Assembly (NCBI GenBank): GCA_964440605.1
Contig: CAYTSW010000014.1
Span: 1-33,578, forward strand
DNA length: 33,578 bases
Source of the DNA: CAYTSW01 sp964440605
Lineage (GTDB): Bacteria > Planctomycetota > Phycisphaerae > Phycisphaerales > UBA1924
Reading direction: 5' to 3'
Shown here: in pieces, positions 1 through 7,695 of the stretch
Position numbering within the stretch: position 1 is the first letter of the stretch
How the letters are laid out: each line of letters starts with the position of its first letter
The notes under the pieces: generated by a model
What the model was told of the DNA's origin: nothing
Seen by the model: the letters and a program-made list of their open reading frames with translations, nothing else
Databases searched by the model: none
Made by a program: the position numbers and the translations under genes

Positions 1-44
1 ATCGTTTCACGTGACTGGAGTTCAGACGTGTGCTCTTCCGATCT
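1..44 (+). other. Illumina TruSeq adapter contamination
   Basis: Bases 11-44 match the Illumina read-2/multiplexing adapter (they begin GTGACTGGAGTTC and end GCTCTTCCGATCT). Bases 3-10, CGTTTCAC, are the reverse complement of GTGAAACG, which I recall as TruSeq index 19, and bases 1-2 (AT) fit the next primer bases. This is not genomic DNA. The contig end was not trimmed, so any start codon here, such as the GTG at 28, is artificial. Confidence 0.97.
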
Positions 45-45
45 G

Positions 46-2781
46 GGCGTGCTCTTTGCGGCCGACGTGCTGCCCAAGGGTGCGGACGAGCTGCGCCTGC
101 GCCCGCTGACCGATGAAGGCGCTTCGCTATCGCTGCGCGACCTGCCTCCGGTCTCGTCGGTCAGCAACGTCGGTGGTCTGGCGACGCAGGAAGTCGGCAA
201 TGAGGCCAACGAACTGCGTCTGTACTTCCTCGACGGTGGCCGCGCCGCCCCCGGACTTGCACGCGGCGAGATCTCGCCCTCGCTCGCCCTGGTGGGGCAG
301 CTCTACTCGATCACGCTGCGTCCGACCGAAGAGGGTGGTTTCGAGTTTGTCGAAGACAGTTGGGAACTCGTCGCCGACTTCACCGACGCCGCCGGCAAAC
401 CGATCTTCAACGTCGCGCCCTTCGAGGGTCTGGGCGTCTTCGACAACGGCTTCTACACGCTTCAGCGCGACCTGAGCATCCCCCTGGCCCAGCGTGGCGG
501 CTCGAGCGCCTTCTTCGACTTCCCTAACGGTATCACGCGCCTGCTCGAACTCGACATCGACGAGGCGACGTTCGATGTCAACATGAACCTGCCCGCCCCG
601 GCCTTCTTCAGCGCGGTCGAAGGATCGAACGAAGCCGGGGGCGTCTTCCTCGCTTCCCAAGCCTTCCAGGAGATCTACCCCTTTGTCGAAACCTTCTTCG
701 ACGAGCGAGGCGTTTCGACCGGCGGCTCTGCCGTGCTCCAGTACGACCCGCGCAACCAGTACCTCGCCAGCGCCAACCTGGGCTTCTTCGCCACGGGCGA
801 CACGGTCTTCGGCGACGGGCTCACACAGAGCATCCTCACCACCAACGACCTGACGGTCTCCGGCGCCGGCTACGAGGACGGCCTGCTCGTGCTCAATGTC
901 GAGGGCACCGTCTTCGACGAGGAGTCCGAGAGCTTCGTCCTCCGGGCGGCGACCATCGTGGTCGATCCCAACCAGCGCGACGCGTTCAACCGCTCGCTCG
1001 CGGTCGCCGTGCTCGGCGTCGACGAGTTCCAGTTCGACAACCTCGGCCTCGCCGGGACGAACTACGGCTCAGCTCCCGCCCCCGAATCGCTCTCCTTCCC
1101 CGAGGACGGGCGTTTCGACGACGACAGCATCGACCCGCTGTTTGCCCAGCTCGCCTTCGGCGAGCAAGCGGTCCAGGGCGAGACGGCGCTGACGCAGATG
1201 TTCCGCTACGAGATCCTGCGCACGTCCATCGACCCCGAGTCGGCGAGCTTCGCCAACGGGTACGCAAACATTCCCGAGATCCTCCAGCGGCACATCGACA
1301 CCGCCGGCGGCATCGGCCGCGCGACCTTCGACATCCGCGCCCCGCTCCCGCCCGGTCACGCGCTGCGTTCCTTCGACGGCCCCTCGCTGGATGTAACCTA
1401 CGCCGAGCTCGAGTTCGTCTTCGACGAGTTCCGCGGTGAGCGCGGCTTCGGATCGGGCGGCTTCTTCGCCGACCTCTTCCTCCGTGACCTTCGGTTTACT
1501 GACGCTTTCCAGGTGCCCGTCCCGTCGCTCGACGTCGGGTTCGACGACGTCGACCTGGGCGGGCTGACGTTCTCGGCGACCGATGCGTACGCCGACGAGA
1601 CCGGCGCCTTCACGCGCCTGCTCCTCGGCGGCGACTTTCTGGCCGGCAGCGGCCTCGCCTTCGCGCAGAACGATGTCTTCGAGCTCGACCTCCTGAACTC
1701 GTCCGCCGGCTGGGACTTCATCGGCCGCTTCGCCGAGCCACTGCCTCTCGATCCGGGTTTCGACGCTTCGCTCACGGACGGCGGGATCCCCGTATTCACC
1801 GGGCTGACGTCGTTCAACGGCGCGGACTATGCCATGGCGCTCGACGGCCGCGCGATCGAGCTCGACTACGAGTTCTTCCGCGGGCGTTCCGAAACGCCGT
1901 ACCGAGAGGTCTTCAACCTCGGCTTTGATCGCGGACACACCATCGCCTCCGCCGCCTCGCGCGGCACCATCTTCGCGACGGGCGAATACACCTTCCGCCC
2001 GCCGGAATCCGGCGGCAGCGGGCGCGGATTCAGCGAGCACTTCGACAACCTCTCGGAGAACGCTCCGCTCGCCAGCCTCACCATCATGGAGTTCGACCCG
2101 CGCCAGGGCGCCATCCTCAACACCCTCTGGGGCGCCCGCGGGGATTTCCAGACCTCCGAAGTCACCACCTACGGCAGCGACGTGGCGGGCTTCATTCAGG
2201 ACGCGCAGTTCGAGCGGTTCTTCGAGGTCAACGGCTCGGCGTACGTGGATGGTGCGCTGGTGATCCAGGCGTTCGCGCAGGCGGAGGCCAGAGGCGGCGA
2301 AGGCAACATCTTTGTCTCGATCGACCCCGACGCCACCAACGCTTTCAACGGCTTCGGCGCTAACGGCGACCCGGTGATCTACCGCGTCGACGGCGGAGCG
2401 GGCTTCGACATCATCGGGCTCTCTAACTCCGAGGACGACCCGGGGACTTCGCCGCCGCGACTGATGACGCTTACGCCACGCGATGCGGAGACTCCTTTCG
2501 ACAACTCGACCATCCGCCCGACCCTCGCCGAGCTCGGCTACACCGAGCGCGCCCTGCGTTCGGGCGTGCTGCAGGACATCTTCGCGACCGAGTTCGCACG
2601 CCCGACGGTGCAGCCCGAGTTCTGCCGAACGATGATCCTCGGCTCGGGTCGTGTGCAGCAGGCGCTTGACCGATACGTCGGCCAGGAGGGCGGCTTCGGC
2701 TCGGCGGCTGCGGACCTGCGGATGCAGGTGATCATGGACGGCATTTCGTCCTGCGAGATCGAGATGCCCGAAGCCCAGTAA
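46..2781 (+). CDS. Large protein of unknown function, 5'-truncated, with internal duplication
   Basis: The open frame runs from the adapter junction to TAA at 2779-2781, giving about 911 genomic residues. The true N-terminus, and any signal peptide, is lost. I do not recognise the family. The protein is acidic, rich in Phe, Gly and Asp, and has almost no lysine or cysteine until the C-terminus, which looks like an extracellular or envelope beta-rich protein. Two segments resemble each other. One is at about 727-1260 (YDPRN, then YEDGLLVL, DPNQRDAFN, FDDDSIDPLFAQLAFGEQA). The other is at about 2083-2600 (FDPRQ, then YVDGALVI, DPDATNAFN, FDNSTIRPTLAELGYTERA). The order and spacing are similar, so this is an ancient duplication. 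The gene is convergent with the sirtuin gene. Confidence 0.8.
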   Translation, partial: GVLFAADVLPKGADELRLRPLTDEGASLSLRDLPPVSSVSNVGGLATQEVGNEANELRLYFLDGGRAAPGLARGEISPSLALVGQLYSITLRPTEEGGFEFVEDSWELVADFTDAAGKPIFNVAPFEGLGVFDNGFYTLQRDLSIPLAQRGGSSAFFDFPNGITRLLELDIDEATFDVNMNLPAPAFFSAVEGSNEAGGVFLASQAFQEIYPFVETFFDERGVSTGGSAVLQYDPRNQYLASANLGFFATGDTVFGDGLTQSILTTNDLTVSGAGYEDGLLVLNVEGTVFDEESESFVLRAATIVVDPNQRDAFNRSLAVAVLGVDEFQFDNLGLAGTNYGSAPAPESLSFPEDGRFDDDSIDPLFAQLAFGEQAVQGETALTQMFRYEILRTSIDPESASFANGYANIPEILQRHIDTAGGIGRATFDIRAPLPPGHALRSFDGPSLDVTYAELEFVFDEFRGERGFGSGGFFADLFLRDLRFTDAFQVPVPSLDVGFDDVDLGGLTFSATDAYADETGAFTRLLLGGDFLAGSGLAFAQNDVFELDLLNSSAGWDFIGRFAEPLPLDPGFDASLTDGGIPVFTGLTSFNGADYAMALDGRAIELDYEFFRGRSETPYREVFNLGFDRGHTIASAASRGTIFATGEYTFRPPESGGSGRGFSEHFDNLSENAPLASLTIMEFDPRQGAILNTLWGARGDFQTSEVTTYGSDVAGFIQDAQFERFFEVNGSAYVDGALVIQAFAQAEARGGEGNIFVSIDPDATNAFNGFGANGDPVIYRVDGGAGFDIIGLSNSEDDPGTSPPRLMTLTPRDAETPFDNSTIRPTLAELGYTERALRSGVLQDIFATEFARPTVQPEFCRTMILGSGRVQQALDRYVGQEGGFGSAAADLRMQVIMDGISSCEIEMPEAQ

Positions 2782-2792
2782 CGGCTCCATCT

Positions 2793-3563
2793 TCAGGCGC
2801 TGGTGACGCGGCTCACCAGCGCCGGGAGGATGAGGCCCGACTTGCCGTGCAGCGCGTGATCCACGCGTGGCGTGAGCGGCGTCGGCTCGAGGTTGATCTC
2901 GGCCGTCGTCGCCCCTCGCGCGCCGGCGGCTTCGATGAACCCCGCCGCCGGGTACACCACGCCGCTCGTTCCTGCCGAGATGAAGACGTCGCACACGCTG
3001 ATGGCGTGCTCGGCGATCTCCAGTGCCTCGCGCGGGAGCATCTCGCCGAACCAGACGACGTTCGGCCGAAGGGTGCCCTCATCGCACGCGACGCATCGCG
3101 GCGGGTACGTTTCGAAGCCGCCCGCGCTGTGCTCGATCGGGTGCTCGCAGGTCACGCAACGCCAGGTGCGGATCGTGCCGTGGAGTTCGGCGACGCTAAT
3201 GCTCCCGGCGTCGCGGTGGAAGCCGTCGACGTTCTGCGTGAGCAGCGTGAAGCCACGGCCGCGGTCGGTCACGGAGCGTTCGAGCTCGGCCAGCGCGAAG
3301 TGCCCGGGGTTGGGCGCATGCTTACCGCCTTCGCCGACGCGAAAGTCGTACCAGCGTGTGACGAGATCGGGGTCGCGTTCAAAGGCTTCGGGCGTCGCGA
3401 GTTCCATCGGGTCGTACTTCGCCCACAGGCCGGTCATCTTGTCGCGGAACGTCGGCAGCCCGCTCTCGGCCGAGACGCCCGCGCCGGTGAGCACCGCGAC
3501 GTGATCGGCCTTGCGCAGCGCGTCGACGAGGGCCTGGGGGATGTCGACACCAGCGTCCGTCAT
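2793..3563 (-). CDS. cobB: NAD-dependent protein deacylase, sirtuin (Sir2/CobB) family
   Basis: Sirtuins remove acyl groups from lysine using NAD and release nicotinamide and O-acyl-ADP-ribose. The 256-residue protein is the usual bacterial length. It has the NAD-binding GAGVSAESGLPTFR (27-40), the TQNVDGFH motif (109-116), the catalytic His in ELHG (H128), and a zinc site of two CxxC pairs (C136/C139, C157/C160). In the acyl pocket, WYDFR gives Y72 and R75. This matches the YxxR of class III sirtuins such as E. coli CobB, so desuccinylase activity is plausible. Its ATG overlaps the psuG stop by 4 bases (ATGA), so the two genes should be co-translated. Confidence 0.93.
   Translation of the reverse strand: MTDAGVDIPQALVDALRKADHVAVLTGAGVSAESGLPTFRDKMTGLWAKYDPMELATPEAFERDPDLVTRWYDFRVGEGGKHAPNPGHFALAELERSVTDRGRGFTLLTQNVDGFHRDAGSISVAELHGTIRTWRCVTCEHPIEHSAGGFETYPPRCVACDEGTLRPNVVWFGEMLPREALEIAEHAISVCDVFISAGTSGVVYPAAGFIEAAGARGATTAEINLEPTPLTPRVDHALHGKSGLILPALVSRVTSA
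2796..2823. terminator. Perfect hairpin at convergent gene ends
   Basis: An 11-bp perfect inverted repeat (GGCGCTGGTGA, 6-base loop, TCACCAGCGCC) lies just past the stop of the first gene (2781) and over the last codons of the convergent sirtuin gene. It is placed to end transcription from both sides. No T-run follows on either strand, so it is not a textbook intrinsic terminator and may only protect 3' ends. Confidence 0.4.
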
Positions 3564-4456
3564 CGCTTCGCGGCCTCGAGCATGGCGTGGGCGAGTTGGG
3601 CCGCGAGCCGGGCGTTGGACTTCACGAGCGCGAGATTCGCGCGCAGCGTTGCGCCCTGCGAGAGCGAGTGCAGGCGCTCGAGCACGAAGGGCGTTACGGC
3701 TCGTCCGGCGACGCCCGCGTCCTCCGCTTCGTCTTCCGCCTGCTCGAGCCAGTCGTCAAACTCGGCCTCGTGCAAAGCGTCGCCCTCCGGCACCGGATTG
3801 CAGACAACCAGCCCACGCTGGCTCCGGCTCAGCTCGCGATCGACGAAGGCCGCCAGCGCGTCGACTTCGTCGAAGCGCGCGTCGACTTCCGCCTCGCTCT
3901 CGCGCAGGAAGAAGGCCGGGAAGCGATCGGTGCGGAAGCCGACGACGGTGACGCCGAGGGTCTCGAGCGCTTCGCGCGTCGCGGTGACGTCAAGGATGGA
4001 CTTGACGCCGCTGGCGACGGTCGCGACGGGGAAGCGCGTGAAGGCGGAGAGATCGGAGGAGACGTCGAGGTTGCAGCCGTAGCCCTTGTGGACGCCGCCG
4101 AGCCCGCCGGTCGCGAAGACGCGCATGCCCGCGCGGGAGGCGAGTTCCATCGTCGCGCTCACCGTGGTCGCGGCGAAGGCGCCCCAGTGCATCAGCACGC
4201 CGAGGTTCGCGGTGTTGGCTTTCGGTACGCTCGAACCGCGCTCGAGCATCGCGGCGAGGTCGTCATCGGTCATGCCGACGGTCGGGCGGCCTTCAACGAC
4301 GCCGACGAGCGCGGGGTGCGCGTGCTCGGCGGTGATGATCTCGCCCAGCTCGCGATGCAGGTTTATCGCGTGCTCGCGCGGCACGCCGTGGACGAGCAGC
4401 GTCGTCTCCAGCGCGACCGCGGGGCGGTCTTCGGGCAGCCGTACAATCGCCTCCAT
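3560..4456 (-). CDS. psuG: Pseudouridine-5'-phosphate glycosidase
   Basis: PsuG reversibly splits pseudouridine 5'-phosphate into uracil and ribose 5-phosphate. The 298-residue protein covers the whole family. The four active-site residues described for E. coli PsuG (Glu31, Lys93, Asp149, Lys166) fall at identical spacing here: E17 (ALETT), K79, D135 (SSDL) and the Schiff-base lysine K152 (GVKSILD). The manganese/phosphate-site motif TGGLGGVH is at 116-123. No pseudouridine kinase (psuK) adjoins it; the coupled downstream gene is the sirtuin. The ATG at 4456 has no clear ribosome-binding site. The gene diverges from the small zinc-ribbon gene. Confidence 0.93.
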   Translation of the reverse strand: MEAIVRLPEDRPAVALETTLLVHGVPREHAINLHRELGEIITAEHAHPALVGVVEGRPTVGMTDDDLAAMLERGSSVPKANTANLGVLMHWGAFAATTVSATMELASRAGMRVFATGGLGGVHKGYGCNLDVSSDLSAFTRFPVATVASGVKSILDVTATREALETLGVTVVGFRTDRFPAFFLRESEAEVDARFDEVDALAAFVDRELSRSQRGLVVCNPVPEGDALHEAEFDDWLEQAEDEAEDAGVAGRAVTPFVLERLHSLSQGATLRANLALVKSNARLAAQLAHAMLEAAKR

Positions 4457-4502
4457 GCCCCGAGTCTACCCGCGGGGCCGGGGCCGTCCCGAGGAGACGC
4501 GT

Positions 4503-4772
4503 GTGTTCAAGTGGCTGAGCAGTCTCAAGGCGTCGGCCGACGCGAGCGCCGGCGCTTGGGTCATCGAGTGCACCCGCTGCGGCAACGCCGCGCCCGCGCG
4601 CGAGCACGGCGTCTAGCGCGCCTGGGCCTCGTCGCGCGCCGCCCGGGTCAAGGTGCGATGCTCGATCTGCGAGCGGCGCGTCTGGGCGAAGCTGTACAAG
4701 GACCGACAAGCCGCCGACGAACCGCGGCGGGTCGAGCGCGACTTCGAGGCCGAGCAGCAGTCTGGCGGCTGA
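4503..4772 (+). pseudogene. Small zinc-ribbon protein interrupted by in-frame TAG
   Basis: GTG at 4503 is preceded by a good Shine-Dalgarno, GAGGAG at 4491-4496, with 6-base spacing. The frame encodes MFKWLSSLK and a first CxxC (IECTRCG). It meets TAG at 4614-4616, then continues without another stop through a second CxxC (VRCSICERRVW) to TGA at 4770-4772, which directly abuts the gdhA stop codon. Two CxxC pairs about 30 residues apart form a zinc ribbon only if both halves are one chain. Without the TAG the protein would be 89 residues, a normal size for small zinc-ribbon proteins. The TAG may be a recent nonsense mutation, a base error, or a read-through site. TAG is an ordinary stop for other genes here (24842-24844, 32281-32283). 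Confidence 0.65.
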
Positions 4773-6137
4773 TCACACGACGCCGTGGGCGAGCATCGCG
4801 CGAGCGACCTTCAGGAAGCCGGCGATATTCGCGCCCAGGTCGTAGCGGTTGGTATCGCCCACGTACTGTCCCGCGGCGTGGCGTGCGGCTTTGTGGATGT
4901 CGACCATGATCGCCTTGAGGCGTCGGTCGACCTCTTCGGTCGACCACGACTCGCGCTGGCTGTTCTGGGCCATCTCGAGCGCCGAAACGCCCACGCCGCC
5001 GGCGTTGGCGGCCTTCGCCGGGCCGAAGAGGATCTTCTTGTCGTGGAAGACTTCGACGGCTTCGGGCGTGCAGGGCATGTTGGCCCCCTCGCCGACGAGT
5101 ATCGCGCCGTTCGAGGCCAGCGCCTGCGCGTCGGTGCCGTTGAGCTCGTTCTGCGTCGCGCAGGGGAAAGCGCAGTCGCAGGGGACCGTCCACACGCCAT
5201 GGTGGTCGGCGTCGCGCGGCTGCTCGTGGTACTCGGCCGAAGAGAACTGCTCGGCGTACTCGGAGATGCGGCCGCGCCGCTCATTCTTGAGCTCTTTAAT
5301 GAAGGCGAGCTTCTTGGCGTCGATGCCTTCGGAGTCCTGGATGTAGCCGCCAGAGTCCGAGACGGTGATGGGCGTCGCCCCGAGGTGGAGCAGCTTCTCG
5401 CAGGTGTACTGCGCGACGTTGCCCGAGCCGGAGACCGCGCATCGCTTGCCCTCGAAGATCTCTCCGTTGGCCTCGAGGACCTCGGCGGCGAAGTAGACCA
5501 CGCCGTAGCCCGTCGCTTCGGTGCGGATGAGGCTGCCGCCGGAGCCGACGGGCTTGCCGGTGAAGGTGCCGGTCCAGGCGTTACGCAGGCGCTTGTCCAT
5601 GCCGAACATGTACCCCACCTCGCGACCGCCCACGCCGATGTCGCCCGCGGGGACGTCGGTGTCGGCGCCGATGTGGCGGCTGAGCTCGATCATGAAGGAC
5701 TGGCAGAAGCGCATGACCTCGTGGGCGGACTTGCCCTTGGGGTCGAAGTCGGCGCCGCCCTTGCCGCCGCCGATGGGCTGGCCCGTCAAGGCGTTCTTGA
5801 AGATCTGCTCGAAGCCGAGGAACTTGAGGATGGAGAGGTTGACCGATGGGTGGAAGCGGCAGCCGCCCTTGTAGGGGCCGAGGGCGGAGTTGAACTGCAC
5901 GCGGTACCCGCGGTTGACCTGCGGCGTGCCCTGGTCGTCGACCCAGGGCACGCGGAAGCCGATGACCCGTTCGGGCTCCACCAGCCGCTCGAGGATGCGC
6001 GCCTCGTGGAACTCGGGGTGCTGCTCCATGACGGGCGCGAGCGAGTCGAGCACCTCTTCTGCCGCCTGGATGAACTCCGTTTCCTGCGGATCGCGGGCAC
6101 GGACCGATTCGAGAACGTCGTGGACGTAGCTGGACAT
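4773..6137 (-). CDS. gdhA: NADP-type glutamate dehydrogenase, hexameric class I
   Basis: The enzyme makes glutamate from 2-oxoglutarate and ammonium in the cytoplasm. At 454 residues it is the expected small hexameric form. The substrate site PIGGGKGGADFDPKG contains the catalytic lysine K126, and the catalytic Asp D166 lies in DVPAGDIGVGGRE; both align with E. coli K128 and D168. Residues around 210-275 hold the Rossmann domain, with TEATGYG and a dinucleotide loop in VSGSGNVAQ. The start at 6137 follows AGGGAG at good spacing. The gene stands alone, divergent from tRNA-Val and convergent with the zinc ribbon. NADP preference is inferred from overall similarity to GdhA, not from a decisive residue. 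Confidence 0.95.
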   Translation of the reverse strand: MSSYVHDVLESVRARDPQETEFIQAAEEVLDSLAPVMEQHPEFHEARILERLVEPERVIGFRVPWVDDQGTPQVNRGYRVQFNSALGPYKGGCRFHPSVNLSILKFLGFEQIFKNALTGQPIGGGKGGADFDPKGKSAHEVMRFCQSFMIELSRHIGADTDVPAGDIGVGGREVGYMFGMDKRLRNAWTGTFTGKPVGSGGSLIRTEATGYGVVYFAAEVLEANGEIFEGKRCAVSGSGNVAQYTCEKLLHLGATPITVSDSGGYIQDSEGIDAKKLAFIKELKNERRGRISEYAEQFSSAEYHEQPRDADHHGVWTVPCDCAFPCATQNELNGTDAQALASNGAILVGEGANMPCTPEAVEVFHDKKILFGPAKAANAGGVGVSALEMAQNSQRESWSTEEVDRRLKAIMVDIHKAARHAAGQYVGDTNRYDLGANIAGFLKVARAMLAHGVV

Positions 6138-6265
6138 AACTCGCTCCCTGAAGCGCCTCGGCGCTCGCGTGGCGTAACCCCCTGCTCATCGGGTCGCGGA
6201 GGGCCCACCAGCGTAACGCGGGGCGCGAACCGCTGCCGCCCGGCGGACCATTCCGCTCAACGCGA

Positions 6266-6271
6266 TAGACT
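6266..6271 (+). promoter_or_regulatory. Possible -10 element of tRNA-Val
   Basis: TAGACT lies 11 bases before the tRNA 5' end and matches TATAAT at four of six positions. No convincing -35 is visible at 16-18 bases upstream, so support rests mainly on position. Confidence 0.3.
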
Positions 6272-6282
6272 CAGCGGTTCGG

Positions 6283-6355
6283 GAGCGCGTAGCTCAGCGG
6301 CTAGAGCATTCGCCTTACACGCGAAGGGTCCTCGGTTCGAATCCGAGCGCGCTCA
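6283..6355 (+). tRNA. tRNA-Val, anticodon UAC
   Basis: The cloverleaf folds completely. The acceptor stem is GAGCGCG/CGCGCTC (6283-6289, 6348-6354) with discriminator A6355. The D stem is GCTC/GAGC. The anticodon stem TTCGC/GCGAA encloses loop CTTACAC with anticodon TAC (6316-6318). The variable loop has 5 bases. The T stem CTCGG/CCGAG has loop TTCGAAT. The 3' CCA is not encoded. The gene ends 35 bases before kdtA and may be its leader. Confidence 0.97.
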
Positions 6356-6390
6356 TTCACTCGTCTCCAAGTGGCACCAGTCTCTGACCG

Positions 6391-7695
6391 GTGTCTGATT
6401 TCGTCAGGCAACGACTCGTGCTCTCGTACCTCCTCGACGCAGCCTACCTCCTCGCCGCCGCCGCGACCGCCCATAAGTGGCGACGCAAGGCCCGCGGCGA
6501 CTGGCCGCAACGCTTCGGCAAGATCGACCCGCTCCCTGCCCCGGCTCGGCCGCGGCTGCTGCTCCACGCCGTCTCGGTGGGCGAGGTCAATCTGACGCGT
6601 CCGCTCGTCGATCGGCTGCTGCACCCGCCCGAAGGCTCCGAGCCTCCCGAACTCGTGCTCTCGGTGACCACCGACACCGGCATCGCCCGCGCCCTCCAGT
6701 TGTACGAGGGCCGCTTTCCGGTCGTGCGGTACCCGCTGGACGCCTCTTGGGCGGTGCGACGATTTCTCGATGCCGTGCGTCCCGACGCGGTCGCCCTTGT
6801 CGAACTCGAGCTTTGGCCCAACTTCATGACGCTCTGCCGCCGCCGCGCGATCCCGGTCGCGGTGGTCAACGGCCGCCTGAGCGCCCGCTCCTTCAAGGGC
6901 TATCGCAAGGCGCGGCCTTTCCTCCACCGCTTCTTTGGCAAGCTCGCCTTCGCGGCGGTGCAGGACGAGCAATACGCGAGTCGTTTTCGAGAGATGGGCG
7001 TGCCGCCCGATCGCCTGACGGTCGCGGGGACGATGAAGTGGGACGCCGCCGCCGATGCCTCGGGTGTCGATCCAGAATCGCTTGAGAAACTCGCGCAGGC
7101 GATGCGCATCGATCGGCGACGCCCGTTGATCGTCGCTGGCAGCACGGCTCCGGACGAGCACGCCCTTCTGCGCGACGCCCTGCCCGGCGAAGCACAGCTC
7201 CTGTGCGCACCGCGGCGGCCGGAGTGGTTCGACGGCGCCGCGCGCGACCTTCCCGGTTGCGTACGACGCTCCGATCCGTCCGCCGGCACCGCCGAAGCGC
7301 GGCACTTCCTCCTCGACACCATCGGCGAGCTCCGGCTGGCGTACGCCCTCGCGGACGTCGTCGTCGTCGGTCGCTCCTTCGGATCGCTGCACGGCTCGGA
7401 CCCGATGGAGCCCGCCTCGCTCGGCAGGCCCATCGTCATCGGCCCCGCCGTCGAAGACTTTGTCAGCACCGTCGATGCCATGCGCACCGATGGCGCGATC
7501 TTGCAGGTGACGCGCGACGAACTCGGGCCGACACTGCAGCGGCTGCTCGATGACGCCGAAGAACGCCAGCGGTTGGCGGCGAACGCCCGCGCCTGCGTCG
7601 AGCGGCATCGCGGAGCCGCCGACGTTCATGCCGGGCTCATCCGTGCGATGATGCAACGCGTGGAGCGCACGCAAGAAGGAGTGAGCGGTGGCTGA
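6391..7695 (+). CDS. kdtA: 3-deoxy-D-manno-octulosonic acid (Kdo) transferase
   Basis: KdtA (WaaA) moves Kdo from CMP-Kdo onto lipid A precursor at the inner face of the cytoplasmic membrane, so this organism probably makes LPS. The 434-residue protein has an N-terminal hydrophobic anchor (about 10-28), then HAVSVGEV with the family's catalytic Glu at E65, the VELELWPN and VNGRLSARS motifs of the N-terminal GT-B half, and GTMKWD and VAGSTAPDEH at the start of the CMP-Kdo-binding half. GTG at 6391 is taken as the start; a second in-frame GTG at 6418, just before the anchor, is equally possible. Its end overlaps proB by 8 bases. Confidence 0.92.
   Translation: MSDFVRQRLVLSYLLDAAYLLAAAATAHKWRRKARGDWPQRFGKIDPLPAPARPRLLLHAVSVGEVNLTRPLVDRLLHPPEGSEPPELVLSVTTDTGIARALQLYEGRFPVVRYPLDASWAVRRFLDAVRPDAVALVELELWPNFMTLCRRRAIPVAVVNGRLSARSFKGYRKARPFLHRFFGKLAFAAVQDEQYASRFREMGVPPDRLTVAGTMKWDAAADASGVDPESLEKLAQAMRIDRRRPLIVAGSTAPDEHALLRDALPGEAQLLCAPRRPEWFDGAARDLPGCVRRSDPSAGTAEARHFLLDTIGELRLAYALADVVVVGRSFGSLHGSDPMEPASLGRPIVIGPAVEDFVSTVDAMRTDGAILQVTRDELGPTLQRLLDDAEERQRLAANARACVERHRGAADVHAGLIRAMMQRVERTQEGVSGG

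Noticed and set aside
28..45. GTG start giving MCSSDL at the head of the first gene
   Set aside because: These codons lie in the sequencing adapter, so the gene is truncated rather than starting here.
1069..2994. Long reverse-strand open frame under the first gene
   Set aside because: It is Arg/Glu-rich, has no domain pattern, and is the antisense shadow of a better coding frame; high GC makes such frames common.
4614..4616. Genome-wide reassignment of TAG to an amino acid
   Set aside because: TAG ends at least two other clear genes here, the M29 aminopeptidase (24842-24844) and ftsI (32281-32283).
6283..6355. tRNA-Val as an integration (att) site
   Set aside because: No integrase, no direct repeat of the tRNA 3' end and no foreign genes nearby.
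4785..6398. Long forward frame opposite gdhA running into the tRNA
   Set aside because: Antisense shadow: gdhA has all its family motifs, and this frame would cross tRNA-Val.
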